64,000 bases of DNA from Ectocarpus siliculosus (taxonomy: Eukaryota > Sar > Phaeophyceae > Ectocarpales > Ectocarpaceae): NCBI GenBank assembly GCA_000310025.1, contig FN649751.1:2830787-2894786 (forward strand). The letters run 5' to 3'. This document shows positions 35,017 to 47,401 of this stretch, piece by piece. A model generated the notes under the pieces. That model worked only from the letters and a program-made list of their open reading frames with translations. It made no database searches and was not told the DNA's origin. Position numbers and translations under genes: made by a program. How positions within the stretch are numbered: the first letter of the stretch is position 1; each line of letters starts with the position of its first letter.

Positions 35017-38000
35017 GTAATCATGCAGGCCATGGTGGATGAACAGCGACGGCTTCAACAAGCGAAGCAGTCTCTGGAAGATATGGAAAAACAAAAGGTG
35101 AGTCAGGTTTTCTATTTAGATATCTTTAAGCAGCTGGGCGCGAGAGTGAAGAACAGTCCGCCTAGAGGGTGACTCCAGTTCAAGAGAGGATACGAGACTC
35201 TCTCACCCTGCGCTCTGCAACAATATGCGGAATCTACTCCCAGAGCTGAAAAACACGCGTTGCCCCTTACACGGGCAAACGCCCTGTTCCGTTGCGACCG
35301 TCGCGTGGTTTCGGTCGCAAGACAATGGACTTTGACCCTGCTTTACATCGCAGACGTTTACCACAGGCGTACAAACTACATCAAATTGTTGGTTTGTGCG
35401 GTATGGTTGAGTCCTTGGTCTGGCGCTTGCAGCGGTAAGAAAGCAGTGGTACTGTATCTCAGATTGCCACGTAAGTATTGTCTAGTCTTCACGGGCTTGC
35501 TCCATGACTTTCATAATGAAGCTCTGGGTTGTTCTGCTTAAAGCTCACTCAACGTGTTGGTCCAGTTCGAGAAAAGCATCCCCATCCATTATGTTGGACG
35601 TTGATGGGGCACATCATCGCGGGCGCCTTATCCCCCGTTCCTTGCGCGGTGTCGGCGGGTGGATATTCTATTTTAGGTCTGGCTTACACTTATTATGCCA
35701 AATACTCCATTGCACAGGAGGGTAGCACCGCCGAAGCTGTTTGCGAGAGGCTTGGCAGGCGCCAATTCGAAGAGGGCGAGGACCTTTTCGCGGTGCAATG
35801 GAGCGGCATCCACAAGATGGCACAAACTGGGGATATTCGCGGTTTAAGGTACTCAGCAGCAGCAGCAGCAGCGCGTTTACCACTTGATCGAAACTGGAAA
35901 CTGGTGGGATTTGGCGGTCTCCATGTCGGAACACGATACCACCTTACATTGGCACGTATCCAGCGCACGCTAACATAGCACCTATCCATGGAGCACTGAC
36001 CTCACCATCAACCGGTGGTGTTTGGGTTGTGAAGGGTAGGGAGCGGCGTAGGGTTCAAACCAGGATGCAGACAAAGTGTCAAACGAAAGTGTCTTGCTGT
36101 GTCAACCATTTCTTCTACAATTTGATAAAGTTGCCTCGTTGGCAGACAGACCCGTGCGATAGTACACATACGGGTGCCAGCAAGCTCTGTCGTTCAGTCA
36201 CCTGCTTGCCGTATATTTTGCATGCCTGTACGTGAAAAGATACGCACAGAGTTCGACACAGGGACTGTGCGGTAACATCGGGATGTACGCGGCAGCGTTG
36301 TATGGAACAAAGTTTGAGGTGCGATGGCTTTGTCAGCGCGTTTGAGGCGAACCCAAGAAAGACAAAATAGCATACAAGAAGACGTATCGTGAACCGCAGC
36401 GATCCTCCAGATAGAAACATGCCTTGTACGGTTCACTTGGGTCAGGTTTTTTCTTGAGGACAGCAACACACCACCAAATATCCGAGACGATCGAGGCGAC
36501 ACGCCGTTGAACACAGCTGCCCACGCGGGCCAATCTGCCGCAGTAGAAGAACTGCTCAAGCACGGGGCCGACGTCAACGCCAAGAACAACAAGGCAGGAT
36601 GACAGATGTACTGTTTTTGTGTAGACATACTCGCTGTTGAACACTGCTGTGATTTGAGTCTAGATGTGACCAATCGCCGCTGCTTCGGCTAGAACGAAAG
36701 TCTCTGGTTCCCACTGCTTGCATATAACGTCGCAACTAGGAGCAGGGTACTATTTTTTTTCGTTTTTGGGATAACGTCAAGTTGAATCCATGACTATCTC
36801 CGCATCAGCAACCACATAGGTTCAATATTCGGATCCGATTCGTTGGGAAACGTTCTTCAATAGGATGCGTGCCGCATCTAGTGGTACCCAATGGGTGTTT
36901 TCCATGTCCAGTTCCCAAAAATATGCTTGAGACAACATGGAGGACAAGTTTGATGTACATCGGCAGGAAGCCTACAAACCAAATACCCCTCCATGTACAT
37001 GCCAACGGACCCACCTCCCCATAGAATCGAGGTAGGCAACCTCAACAGCCCAATGATCTAGACAACATGACAAACCTGCATACCGACAGGAACGTGTTAT
37101 TAATAGTGGGTTTGTTCTTGCGGAAAGAGGGAATGCCGTGAGGTTGCGAGCTGTCCCACAGTCCGCAGCTGTAGCACATGGGTGCAATGAGAACAATAAC
37201 GAATTGATATAGTTCAATTTTCGGTCAGCCATCGGAGTCATCGCACGGGGGGGCGCAAACTCTGGAGAACCCTACTTCGGCCGTGTGACGTTGCGCATGG
37301 TACCACGAGTTCCTTGACGCTTCTTTCCCTGGAACAGTTTTTTCGCAGTGCTTTTCTACCGCGGTATGTACCGATGGGGGGTCCACTGCTGTAGGCATGG
37401 CACTGCTGTGACGGTGCACACGTACGTGTAGAAATGACCGGAAGCTTTCGTTGAATCGGCAAACAGTATCTTCTCAACCAGGCACACAGACACGCACCGC
37501 ACCGTATACCTTGCTGAATTTCAGAAAGAAATGATGTACTTCGATTTCTGTACAGGGATCGGATTTCTCGCACAATCCGGAGTTGTCGCACAGGGGTGTG
37601 TTACAAAAGAGCCATGTACGATTTAACACGATCGCATTCGTGTGCAATAGCTTGCAACCTTACCATATATCCCTGCCCTGAAAGAAAGCCTACGCGAAGG
37701 AAGAAACAAACCACGGCAGTTCATCGACCGAACTCCGCAGCACCCCCGACGCTTCCCATTACTGTGTCCATGCGATATAACAAAAGGGATGGACCCCAGC
37801 TCTGAGCGCGGCCTCGACCGACCACCGCGACGTGATGATGCTGCTCCACCATGCGGGAGCGGATCTGAAGATGAAGGACATAACCGGCTCCACTGCCGCA
37901 CACATGGCGGCCTCCACCAACAGCGTGCAATCTATCAAGGCGATCTACGAATGCTTCGGAGATCCGGGGGTCTTGTCCGCGCAATCGCACAACGGGTCCA

Positions 38001-39853
38001 CTCCGGCGCACATCGCCGCAATTTTCGACAACGCCGAGGTACAGCAGTAGTGGTCTTGAGAGAGATGAAGGAAGGCGGCGTCATGGGCAAGTTGTGGGTG
38101 TGCGGGTAGAGAGAGATCTATGAATTCTAAACGTCAGTTTCTGCAATGGTTCTCGCCGCGGATACCCCACTTGTGAAGATCAGTAACACGTGGCGTCTAG
38201 AGCCCTTGAGGCCTTGTGGTATTGCTTCATTTCAAAGCGTTTTCAAAGAACCAAGCGATTTTTACGGTATGTTTTTTCGGGGCCGAAGATGGGCGTAATA
38301 CGCAAGGTGTAAAACATTGCTAGCAATTGTCGGCACAGTGTTTCTCTAGTCCGGGCAGACATGGTGCCGTACAACGAATCAATCATATTTAGCACCTTAC
38401 GGCCATTGCGTCTCTGCTGGGTATTTCCAGTGATGAGATCCTGGCCACACCAAAGGAGTGACAACTGGCACAAACGATGACTCGCTCGTGTTCCATAACC
38501 TGCGTTACCATCATGTTGACACATCTTTGACCATGATGTCCCGGTGCTTCCATCAGGCGCTCAAGGCGCTGTACGAGCTCGGGGCGAACATGGACAAGCA
38601 GGACAGATCGGTAAGATAATGTATTTGCACGACAAGACGAGATCTTCGGATTCGGGGTAGGGTGAATGTGCCCGTTGCGGGGTGCTCCTAGTCGTTTCTA
38701 GTACTGTTGTCTTTCGACCACGTACGCGGTATCAATACTAAGCCAGGACCGTACGCGGCGGGTGGGCTCGCCTGCAGCAACAAGCACAGAGCGTGAGATT
38801 TTCATGAAGGCGCATGGAGTTACATCTGTAGCAGCACCTCCTGCGTGCTGCGTACAATACCGAATACAGCTTGGTTTGTCTTCCAACCCACTTCTAGAAA
38901 CAGCGTTGAAACCACGATGGCACTCTCTCCCTCGTGAGATGCCTGATCATACGCGCCCAACGTCATACGGTCATCCTCCTTGTGGCAACGTGTGGTTGCC
39001 CGCCCTGTACAAACTCGCGACCACCCATCCACGGCGGCAACGCGTTGTGTATGTTACACACTGCATGGCGTGGTTCATACCCATGTTGCACGCGCGAGCA
39101 CCAACCCCGTGGGGGGAATAGGTGACAAACCACTATTAGCACGCTCGCGTTGTAGAATGCTAGGTTCTGAAAAGAATGGGCAATTTGATTGCAAAGCGGT
39201 GGTTTGATCCCCACACGATTCCGCACAACCTCGAGGGTTGAAGCCCAACGCCAACCTGGTTGGCCGAACCCGCACCTGCGTCACGGCGAGAATCGGTACC
39301 GAAAAGATTAATCACACGGCCGCGTTTTCTCAAGAAGACAGGTAGAGCTCGTCTCAAATTGCCCGAAGCAGGTGTTCAGTAGCTAAGGGCAACGGCAGCA
39401 CACCACAGTATTGGCTTGACCTTCCCAACCTTCTCAACATGCCGAATGCGCCATCAGTTGAGAACATGTACTTTTGACCGATGCTCATTTATTATTTTGT
39501 CTGTGGGGTAGCCCTAACCCCCACGGCGACGACAACATAGGTTTTAGTGTAGGATTCTTGACTGGTCACCCGTTCTTACGGCCAAGTTCTCAGATTTTTA
39601 TATTTTTAGAGGCTCCTCTTTTTAGAGGCTCCTCAAGTTCTTCACTTCTTAACTGCTGAGTTCGTAGGTAGTGGCGCGTTCTGTACATAGCGTCCTTGTC
39701 GTTGGGCCCACCTGGAATGACAACATGTTTGCTGCTGGTTGCTCCTTGCGGCAGGGCGAAACACCGGCTCACAAGGCTGCCAAATCGCACCATGTCCGGT
39801 GTGTGGAGTTTCTCCAGGCCGTGGGTGCCGACATGAACACCACCAATGATGAG
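35017..39853 (+). CDS. Coiled-coil, membrane-segment and ankyrin-repeat protein (ends incomplete)
   Basis: Six exons join in phase: 35017-35097, 35544-35848, 36446-36593, 37787-38038, 38557-38610 and 39755-39853. The first gives a short coiled coil (VDEQRRLQQAKQSLEDMEKQ); an internal ATG at 35023 could be the start. The second has a hydrophobic stretch (MGHIIAGALSPVPCAVSAG and on to YSILGLAYTYYA). Then come about five ankyrin units: IHKMAQTGDIRGLRFFLE, DTPLNTAAHAGQ...LLKHGADVNA, TPALSAASTDHRDVMMLLHHAGADL, STPAHIAAI...LGANMDKQDRS and ETPAHKAAKSHHVRCVEFL. Intron 3 begins with GC instead of GT (AAG|GCAGGA); no GT donor keeps the frame open. The 3' end is unresolved: a last exon from 40023 to a TGA near 40160 is possible but breaks the ankyrin pattern. 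The role is unknown; the domain mix suggests a membrane-anchored scaffold. Confidence 0.8.
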
Positions 39854-41746
39854 GTTTGGGTGATCGGTATCGATATTTCTATGTAGCTGAATGTGTGATG
39901 GGGGAATCATCCTTCTTGAGATTTTTCCATTTTCGGGACGTCAGGACCCACACCGAACCGATGTGACATCATGGCAATCAATCTGTGAATTATTTCATCA
40001 GTTTTTCTCTATTTTCGCGTAGGCGGACTTCATGACAACAAGTACTACGGGATGTGTTTTCGACCAAGTACCTCTGATTGGAATTAGCACGAGCAAGAGG
40101 CCCGGGCGGCCATACACTGTTGTTGTTGTCGTCAGAACAACATCAGAACTGATTTGTTGATCAGACATCATTCCACTCATGAGCGTAGACGAAATGCTTT
40201 AAACGTTCTTCCACTCATCCACTCTATGAATATCTATGCTTTAAACGCCCTTCCACTCAACCAGCCTACACATGCACATCCATCCGCGTAGACGCCACTC
40301 CGCTCTCCGTGTTCCGTCCTGCTTGCAACTACCGTCCTTTTCGTCAGGATGACACACCAAGACATCTTGCCCTTTGGAGCGGCCGGTTCGAGAGGTGACA
40401 GTTACTGCACAAGAATTCACGACCTGCACAGAACTTAGCCCTAGGTTGCAGTGACGCGTTGATGGTCGGTAAACAGAGGCGACTGTCAGTTCGGAACATC
40501 TTCGTTCAGTTTGATCAGCACGGCTTTGCTGGCAGCTGTTGTGTCTCGCAGGCGCATGATGTGCTCTCTCGTGAGATCACACGCACAGCGAGAGGTTTGC
40601 GCCTCGAGTGAATGGCATCTATCCAGGACTAGAGCTGGATCGGAACCCTGGAGCGTTGATGTGTCGGCTTGGGCACGCATTGCATCGAGCCTAGAAGGAT
40701 CTAAGGATAACGCGGTCACGTTCTTCGAGACGTAGAACACTTGGCCCCGTCGACTAGCCGGTCTCGAAAGGGCACCGAAGACCGGAAGGCGGCAGTTTTT
40801 TGCTGAAGCCGAAGGCTTCGTTACTAGAAGAACACCACCAACAAATGATTCCACGCTGTCGACCTCCTCGGGTCCGCAACAATAGAACAGGAACGAAATA
40901 CCGGGCAGACGGCATGAACTCGCCCCCCCCACCCCTGATTTCGCTTCGGCACCCACGACGTGCCCCCAACCCTAGGAAGAAGCACTGCGTACCAGCGATA
41001 CCCCCTTCCCGAAGCCAAATCGTACATCCGCATACTATACAAAACCAACCTACGCTGTGACTTCACATATCGTGTCGTCAACCAGCTGTGGTGCGGGGCT
41101 AAACCACAACATTCACGGTCCCACACTCTTGGTCCATGACCAGCAGTCGCGACACAGATTGCCTGAAAATCACGAACTGGGAGCAAGAAAATCTTCCATA
41201 TCGATTTGCTCTTTTGCTGGCAGCACGCCTTGTTGCGTCGAGCACCGGCCTCCATACCCCGGTGATCCCCTGACGCTTCCAGGCAATCCATAGCTGTGTA
41301 CAGGCGACACTTTCTACACGCCCTTGCACCCCCAAGTCGATAGCCATAGCATCCATCGACCATCTTTCTGTCTCTCCCGTTCTCCGCTCAAGCGCCAGGC
41401 TAGCACGGCGCCGACTGCTATCCATAAAACCGCGGTATTGGTTGTCCAAAAACAATCGTCATAATCTGTACGCCTCACCCGACCTACGTACACCCATACC
41501 CATCTGAGGGACGACCAGCTTTTGCTCCAGCAAGCAGTTCGCCCTCTGTCGCACACCCGACTACGTTCAAGAAAAAAAAACACGGACGGGGGGGGGGGGG
41601 GGGGGCGCATCATCATTGCAACCAATCAACACAACCCACAATATTCACGCAAAACAAAAAGTGAAACACGGTACACCCCCCTTCCACAAGCAGCGGTGGT
41701 AGGAGGAGCACGGCCGCTCCACCCCCCCCCGCACGCGCCGCTTTCT
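39854..41746. other. Region between convergent ankyrin and UBX-like genes; unassigned protein-like frame
   Basis: Minus strand 40740-40486 is open and protein-like (VFYVSKNVTALSLD, LVLDRCHSLEAQTS, VLIKLNEDVPN then TAG) but has no recognised family or splice partner. Minus-strand 41600-41060 has more open frames in shifting phases beside a poly-G run (41588-41607), suggesting a decayed mobile element of unknown type. Confidence 0.35.
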
Positions 41747-44700
41747 TCACCCCTGGTGCACCCAGAGCTCCAGCCACGGCCTTTGTTCCAGCAAGCGGTC
41801 GCCCTTCCTCCGCCACGTCTCCACCGCTTCGGCCGTGACCAGACCCGCGAGCGGCGCGAAGCGCTCGGCGCCCACTTTGTCCCTGACGGTCTCCGACCAA
41901 GACGTCCGGGAACGCGCCCATCCGCACGAGGTCCCTCGGGGTTGACACCGACACTTCTTCCAACGCCTGGCGTTTGCGTGTTAGGTTGTGCCGCGGCGCG
42001 AGGATATGGCAGCATTGGGTAAGGATACAGCAGCAGCATGGGGTTTCCAGGATGAGGGGGCTCGGCTTTTGGGGGTAGAGAAATGAAACATACGTGCCGA
42101 ACACTTGCCAGGCCTCTTGTGACACCAAGAGGAGACTTAAGAGAGGTAAAGGATAAAAACGCACGTATGTCCAAACGAAGCCCCAACAAAAAACGAATTT
42201 AGGAGAGAAACCTCGGCAAAAGGAAAAAGGGGCTGCTTCGGTAAAGGTAGGAAAAATAAAACAAACCCCACGACCCGAGGGGGGGAAATAAAGCTGTACC
42301 ACACATCATATGCATACAAACCTCGATCACGTCCTCGTTCCCTCCGACAATGTCCGCCATGATCTCATCCAGCTCCTCCCCCCTCGCTCCCTGCACCCAC
42401 TCGGAAACCTCCTCCGCGGTGACCCTGGCCTTCTCTCCGCTGCCACTGCCGCCGCCGCCGCCACCCGCACCTCCATCTGCCGCCGCTCCTTCCCCGGCAG
42501 CAGGCCCTTCGCCGGCATCTCTCTCTTGCTGCTGCTGCTGCTGCTGCAGGGCGGCCAGCTGTCGCGCCAGGTCCTCCTCGTCGCGATCGGCAAGCTGCCC
42601 GAGCGTCCTCAGCCCGGCCGCCACAAGAAGCCCGGCCCCGGGCTCTCCCGCTACCTCCACCAAACCCTCCATGTCAATCTCCTCCTCTTCCTTCTCCTCC
42701 TCCTTCTCCTCCACACCATCCCCGTTTTCTTCTTCCGTGGCAGGCACAACCGGAGCTACCGTTACCGCTGCCGCCGCCGCTGACCCTCCGGCCGCCGCCG
42801 GTGCCGGGCGCCGCTGCGACGCGGTAAGCCTGGCGAGGGCGGCGTTGGCGGCCCGACGACGGGCGTCCGCCGCCGCCGCTGCCGCGGAAGCGGCACGCGC
42901 TTCCTCCGACACCTCGTCGGCTGGAAGAGATTCCGCCGCGTGCGGCTGCTCTTCTTCTTCTTTTTCTTCTTCGGACGAGTCCGTCTCGATGCCCTCCCTA
43001 AGGCGCGATAGTTCCGGGTGGGACGGTATGTTCGTTACAGGGGCGTTTATTTCGTGTACAATAGGGGGGGGTTGACTAGAGACGAAGTCGGCGGGCGGCG
43101 GCGGCGGCGGCGGGAAAGCGGGTGGGTATCATCGGGAAATGAGGTCTCTGCTGCCGCCGGAAATTGGGCAACACCGAACCGCAAGAATTTTACAACTTGC
43201 AAAAAGACCAGCAGCCGCTTGCGATACAATTGGTGTTCTTGCCGTGGGTAAACCATCCCATATTCACAAACGGAAACCACTTTGAAAATGCCACCAGGCA
43301 TCGAAGCCGCGAAGACGGACGTGAGAGGCGTGTAGGCTCGACAAATCTCGCACGCGAACAGACTGCACGTAAGGAAAAAGAGTGACAAGCACAATCACCA
43401 AATTATCAAGTCCCGAAAACGAGAAGGAACAAACAGCGTGTATTAACCCCGGCACACCCGAAAACCCCATTATAGTAGGCCAACAACCCCCTCGAAACTC
43501 ACTTTCTCCTCTTCCTCCTCTTCCTCTTCCTCTTGGCCCTCGCCCTCTCCGCCCGCTCGTCCTCCGCCTCCAGCCGCTCCGCCTCCTCCGCCGCCGCGTT
43601 CGCCACCGCCTTCTCCGACGGCTTCCTGTCCCTGGTCTCCACGAAGCCCCAGTCCACGTCGGGCGCGGCGAGGCGGAGCGCCGCCGGGACGTCGCCGCCC
43701 CAGTGCTGCACGAGCGACCAGAACATGCGCGGGCTGCAGCCGGCGAAGTTGTGGGGCTTGAGCATCTCCCGGGACTCCGGGTCGCGGGCGATCATGCGGA
43801 CCACAGCGGAGACTTGCTCGCGGGGGATGCGGTCCACGGTCTCCTGTAAAACAATAAAAAGAGGGGAAAAAGAAAAGAAACAGAAAATTTAAAAAGTAGA
43901 CTGTTAACACAAAGTACGCTTTCACACCGGGAAAAGTAGTACAGTAGTGGTAGGAAAAGCTGTAGCTCAAGCTCTACCGCCGTGTAAGGACATCTACGTA
44001 CGCGAAGCGCAAATCCCGTAGATTGTTGTCTCACTACCGTACCGCAGGCGAAGAAAAAGGTGGGGTTGTTCCCGGTGCCACACACATAACTAGTAGCAAA
44101 AGACCACGGCCCCGATGTTGTTGTTCCTGCTGCATCCTACTACTTGTCAGTACTGCACAGTAGGAGTACAATACAACGCGGTAGGAGATTTTCAGATAGG
44201 ATTGGGTGTGCGGAGATTCGCTGTCCCACCGTCAGCTGGCTCTTGGCACCGGCTCCCTTTGAGAACGATATGTCGAGAGCGACAGACTCGCCGTCCCCCA
44301 GCCGCCGCTGCGTCGCACTGGCCTCCGCCGTGTACCAACCGCCGAGGGCGGCACGTACACGGGCATCTGTTGTTTCGTTCACAACACAAATGTTGATGCG
44401 AGCGAGGGGGGGGGTGGGGGTGGTACTCATGTTTTGCACTCCCTACCGGGTATTTAGGCCATTGACCATACGTGCTCGAGAGGATGGAGCAGTGTTCGCA
44501 CAGGACCGATCACCGATGGTCAATCGATCCTTCCGACGAGCGATGGGGGGGGGTACCGGTATTGGTTTACCTCGTGAATTCTGATGGAAACGAGGAGGGG
44601 TCCGGGGTAGAAGACTACACGAGCTGTTTTTGAAAGGCGACGCCAATAAAGTCTCACCCGCCCGGCTCTGGTCGTACTGCTTGTCGACCGCAAGCTTCAT

Positions 44701-46578
44701 CGCCTTCCGGAAGAAGCGGTCCGCGGTGCCCTTGCCCCCGCCCCCGACCGCAGTGAGCAAGCGCTCAGCGATGTCCCCCTCGCTCTTGAGCTGGACGCCC
44801 GTGCCCCGCGGTCGCTTCCTGTTGGGCGCCCCGCTGCCTCCGGTGGCCGCAGCCACGGCCGACGCGACCGCATCGAGTTCCGCTCCTCCTCCTCCTCCTC
44901 CTCCTCCTCCAGCCGAAGGCGAAGGCGATGATCCACTCGACCCTGCAGCAGCACCTCCTGCTCTTCGTGCGGCGGCTGCTGCAGCTGCTCCGTTGCTGCT
45001 GCTGCTGCCGCCAGCAGTCCGGCCGGAGGTAGCGGCCGAGGAGCCGAACAGGGTGCGCACCTGTCCGGGAGCGGCGGCCGGGGAGGTGCCCGGCCTGCCG
45101 GAACTCCCTCCTCCGCTGCCTCTCCTGCGAGGGCTCGCTGCGGGCGGGGTGAGGGGCCCACCGAGGGTGTGCACGCCCCCCGCCCTACCTCCTCCTCCTC
45201 CGCTTGTCCCGCTCGAGGCCGAGGCCGAGCCCGCCCCCCTCGCCGTCGCGCCGCCACCGCCGCCGCTGCTGCCGCTTTTTCGGCCACCAGATGAAGCGGC
45301 AGTTCTCTCGCCCGCATTCTTCGCCTTGCCGGTGGGCTTCTTCTTGCCTGCGGGCCCTCCCGAAGGGTCGGAGCTACTGCGGTCGGCGTCACCCGTAGCG
45401 GTCGTTGCGTCGTCTGCCCCGGCGGCGACGGCGGGGGTTCTAGACGCGCGGGAAGAGTTACGCGTAGACGATGATGAGGTGGTGGTGGTGGCTGCGGTGG
45501 CAATATTAGCCGTTTTCGCCCGTTTAGAACGGCCCCACTTTCCTCCCTGCTGGATGCCGGCCATCTGGGTGGCGAGACGTACCGTGACGCTCTCGTTGTC
45601 CGACAGCTTGCCGCCGATCTCCGCGTCTTCGGGCATGTCCAGCGGCCTGCTCGTCGTCGCGAAACGTGGTCAAAATTAGTAGGTTGCGCGGGGTGATCAT
45701 GCGCGAGTGTCAAGGGCGGCAGCAAAAAAATTCCAGCGAGAAATCAGTGGGTGAGTTTGCGAGGAGACGGTGCTATGAGTGATACTTGAGAGGTTCGACA
45801 ACGGATCCTATTCTTGAAGTAGAACGCCACAATAACGCTACACACTTGGGGCACTACAGCAGTAATATTGTGGTGCAGAAAGTGTGGGCTTGCCGAACTC
45901 TTGCCAAGTTTGTACTCCGTAAACACGTAAATACCGTAGGTTGTGCTGCAGGTATAGTCTAAGATGCGACTTGTGTTTATACCGTCGCCCAGTAAAGAGT
46001 ACAAAAAGTATCGCCAAATAATCGAGTCGATCTTTGACTCGTCGCCAAGATGACCTGCTTTGCACGTGCTGTGCCATTCAAACCAAATGTTCCACATCAG
46101 AAAGATCACTAAATTACTGGAACTGCTCCTTTAGCTGTACTCGCTCTAAGCACGCTACACGGTTCGGTGCTCTTGCATTAGGCCACACGCTACGTAGTTG
46201 TACTTGCTCCACAGCAGTAGTGAGTACGCTATCCCAGTCATGAACAGCAGTCCCGCCGCAAGTAGACTACGGCTGCTGTGACGGGGTATCAGAGCATCAT
46301 ACGAGCAACTTGTTGAAGACATGTAGGCACGTGCGCAAGCGCGAAGTGACACCATCCACCATGGTTCAACCAGCCGGTGGTCGGGCCGGCATACATACAT
46401 ACCTGGGTGGGAAGGCAGTGAGTATCGACAAGCCTTGCTCGCTCTCCCTGCCGAGAGCTTTGAGTATCATGGATTGAAAGTCGGCGAATCTTGTCTGAGG
46501 AGTACATCCTTCTAACTCAACAGGGGTGGGGCACACCGTGGGGCATCTGACCCTGATTCGGAGAGCCGGAGACGCCAT
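41747..46578 (-). CDS. Large protein with UBX-like N-terminal ubiquitin fold; function unknown
   Basis: Minus-strand exons: 46578-46403, 45646-44658, 44366-44230, 43843-43503, 42997-42322 and 41966-41747; phases match (2,1,0,2,0). The ATG at 46578 opens MASPALRIRVRCPT, and exon 1 joins exon 2 as LTAFPPRPLDMPEDAEIGG, KLSDNESVTVRL. This aligns in pattern with the UBX-like domain of OTU1/YOD1 (IRVRC, YPP..LDL, L.D.D...V), but no OTU cysteine protease domain follows. After about 250 Gly/Ser/Ala-rich residues come DIAERLLTAV, DRFFRKAMKLAVDKQYDQSRA, EQVSAVVRMIARDPESREML, CSPRMFWSLVQHWGG and VDWGFVETRDRKPSEKA, then a Lys/Arg-rich NLS-like block and an Ala/Glu/polyQ-rich acidic tail. Probably nuclear; no enzymatic motif seen. 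The last exon starts in one frame (STPRDLVRMGAFPDVL) but the convincing C-terminus (VRDKVGAERFAPLAGL to WVHQG, TGA) is in another. Confidence 0.78.
44405..44545 (-). mobile_element. Solo LINE 3' tail in intron 2 of the UBX-like gene
   Basis: The same tail as at 13268 and 13993: G-rich tract, GTACTCATGTTTTGCA, CGTGCTCGAGAGGATGGAGC and CAGGACCGATCACCGATGG. It is sense to the host gene, so its C-tract lies about 40 nt upstream of the acceptor of exon 44366-44230. Confidence 0.85.
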
Positions 46579-46824
46579 CACGAGAGGGAAAAGGTGGGTG
46601 TGAGCAGCGAGGACATGAGATGAACCTCACCGTCACAAGCGACAACAAGTTACAGCAAAACACAGGACAAGTAACACCCGCAAGAACGAGGTTTTCGAGG
46701 CCCCGTGTATCATGCCAGATACAAGCACATGTGGTCAAGTTGATGCACGACCCCCCCCATTGTGTGTGCAACCCTGCAACGTGCAACACAACGCCCACAA
46801 GCAGCAGCCAGCACACACAGCATT
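46579..46824. promoter_or_regulatory. Compact divergent promoter between UBX-like and SCI1-like genes
   Basis: Only 246 bp separate the two opposite start codons, and this span must hold both 5' UTRs and core promoters. I see no clear TATA box. Shared control of the two nuclear-type proteins is plausible but not shown. Confidence 0.5.
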
Positions 46825-47351
46825 ATGGCGAAAAGTAATAAAAGCAAGGAGAGTCATAGAGGGAGGGAAAGGGAAAAGTCATCAAAAAAGAGGCGGAGGG
46901 AGAAGGAGGAGAGCAGTCCTTCTGCGGAAAGACAGAAAAAGAAGAGAAGTAAGGACAGCAAGCACAGCAGCAGCCGGAGCCGAAATGACCGCCGCAGCGA
47001 GAGGGGGGGCGACAAGAAGAAGAAGAGCAGCAGCAGCAGCCACAGCAGCAGCAGCAAGAGCAAGGGAAAGAAAAAGAAAGAGCGGAAGGGAGATGCAACG
47101 GAGGAAGGCAGTGGAAAGCAAAGCATCCAAGGTGGGCAACGTAGGAAATAAAGCGGAGGTCTGACGAAAAGTGTATCTTTAGGATGCGAACAGCAGGTCG
47201 CTCGTCTACCACCACATGTATCTATTGTCGCCAACTCGCAAGCGCCCGGCGTGCAAAAGCATGGTTCTTGTATCTTACGAAACACCACATAATTTACGTT
47301 CATTTTTTTATATACACCGCAGACGGGATAGAGTGTACGGCTGTACCGCAC

Positions 47352-47401
<50 letters not shown>

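Noticed and set aside
44630-45679. 349-codon Pro/Leu-rich plus-strand frame
   Set aside because: It is the antisense shadow of the low-complexity exon 45646-44658, which is anchored by spliced UBX-like sequence.
46403-46578. Calling the UBX-like gene an OTU1/YOD1 deubiquitinase
   Set aside because: Only the N-terminal ubiquitin-fold pattern is shared; no OTU Cys or His motif appears in later exons.
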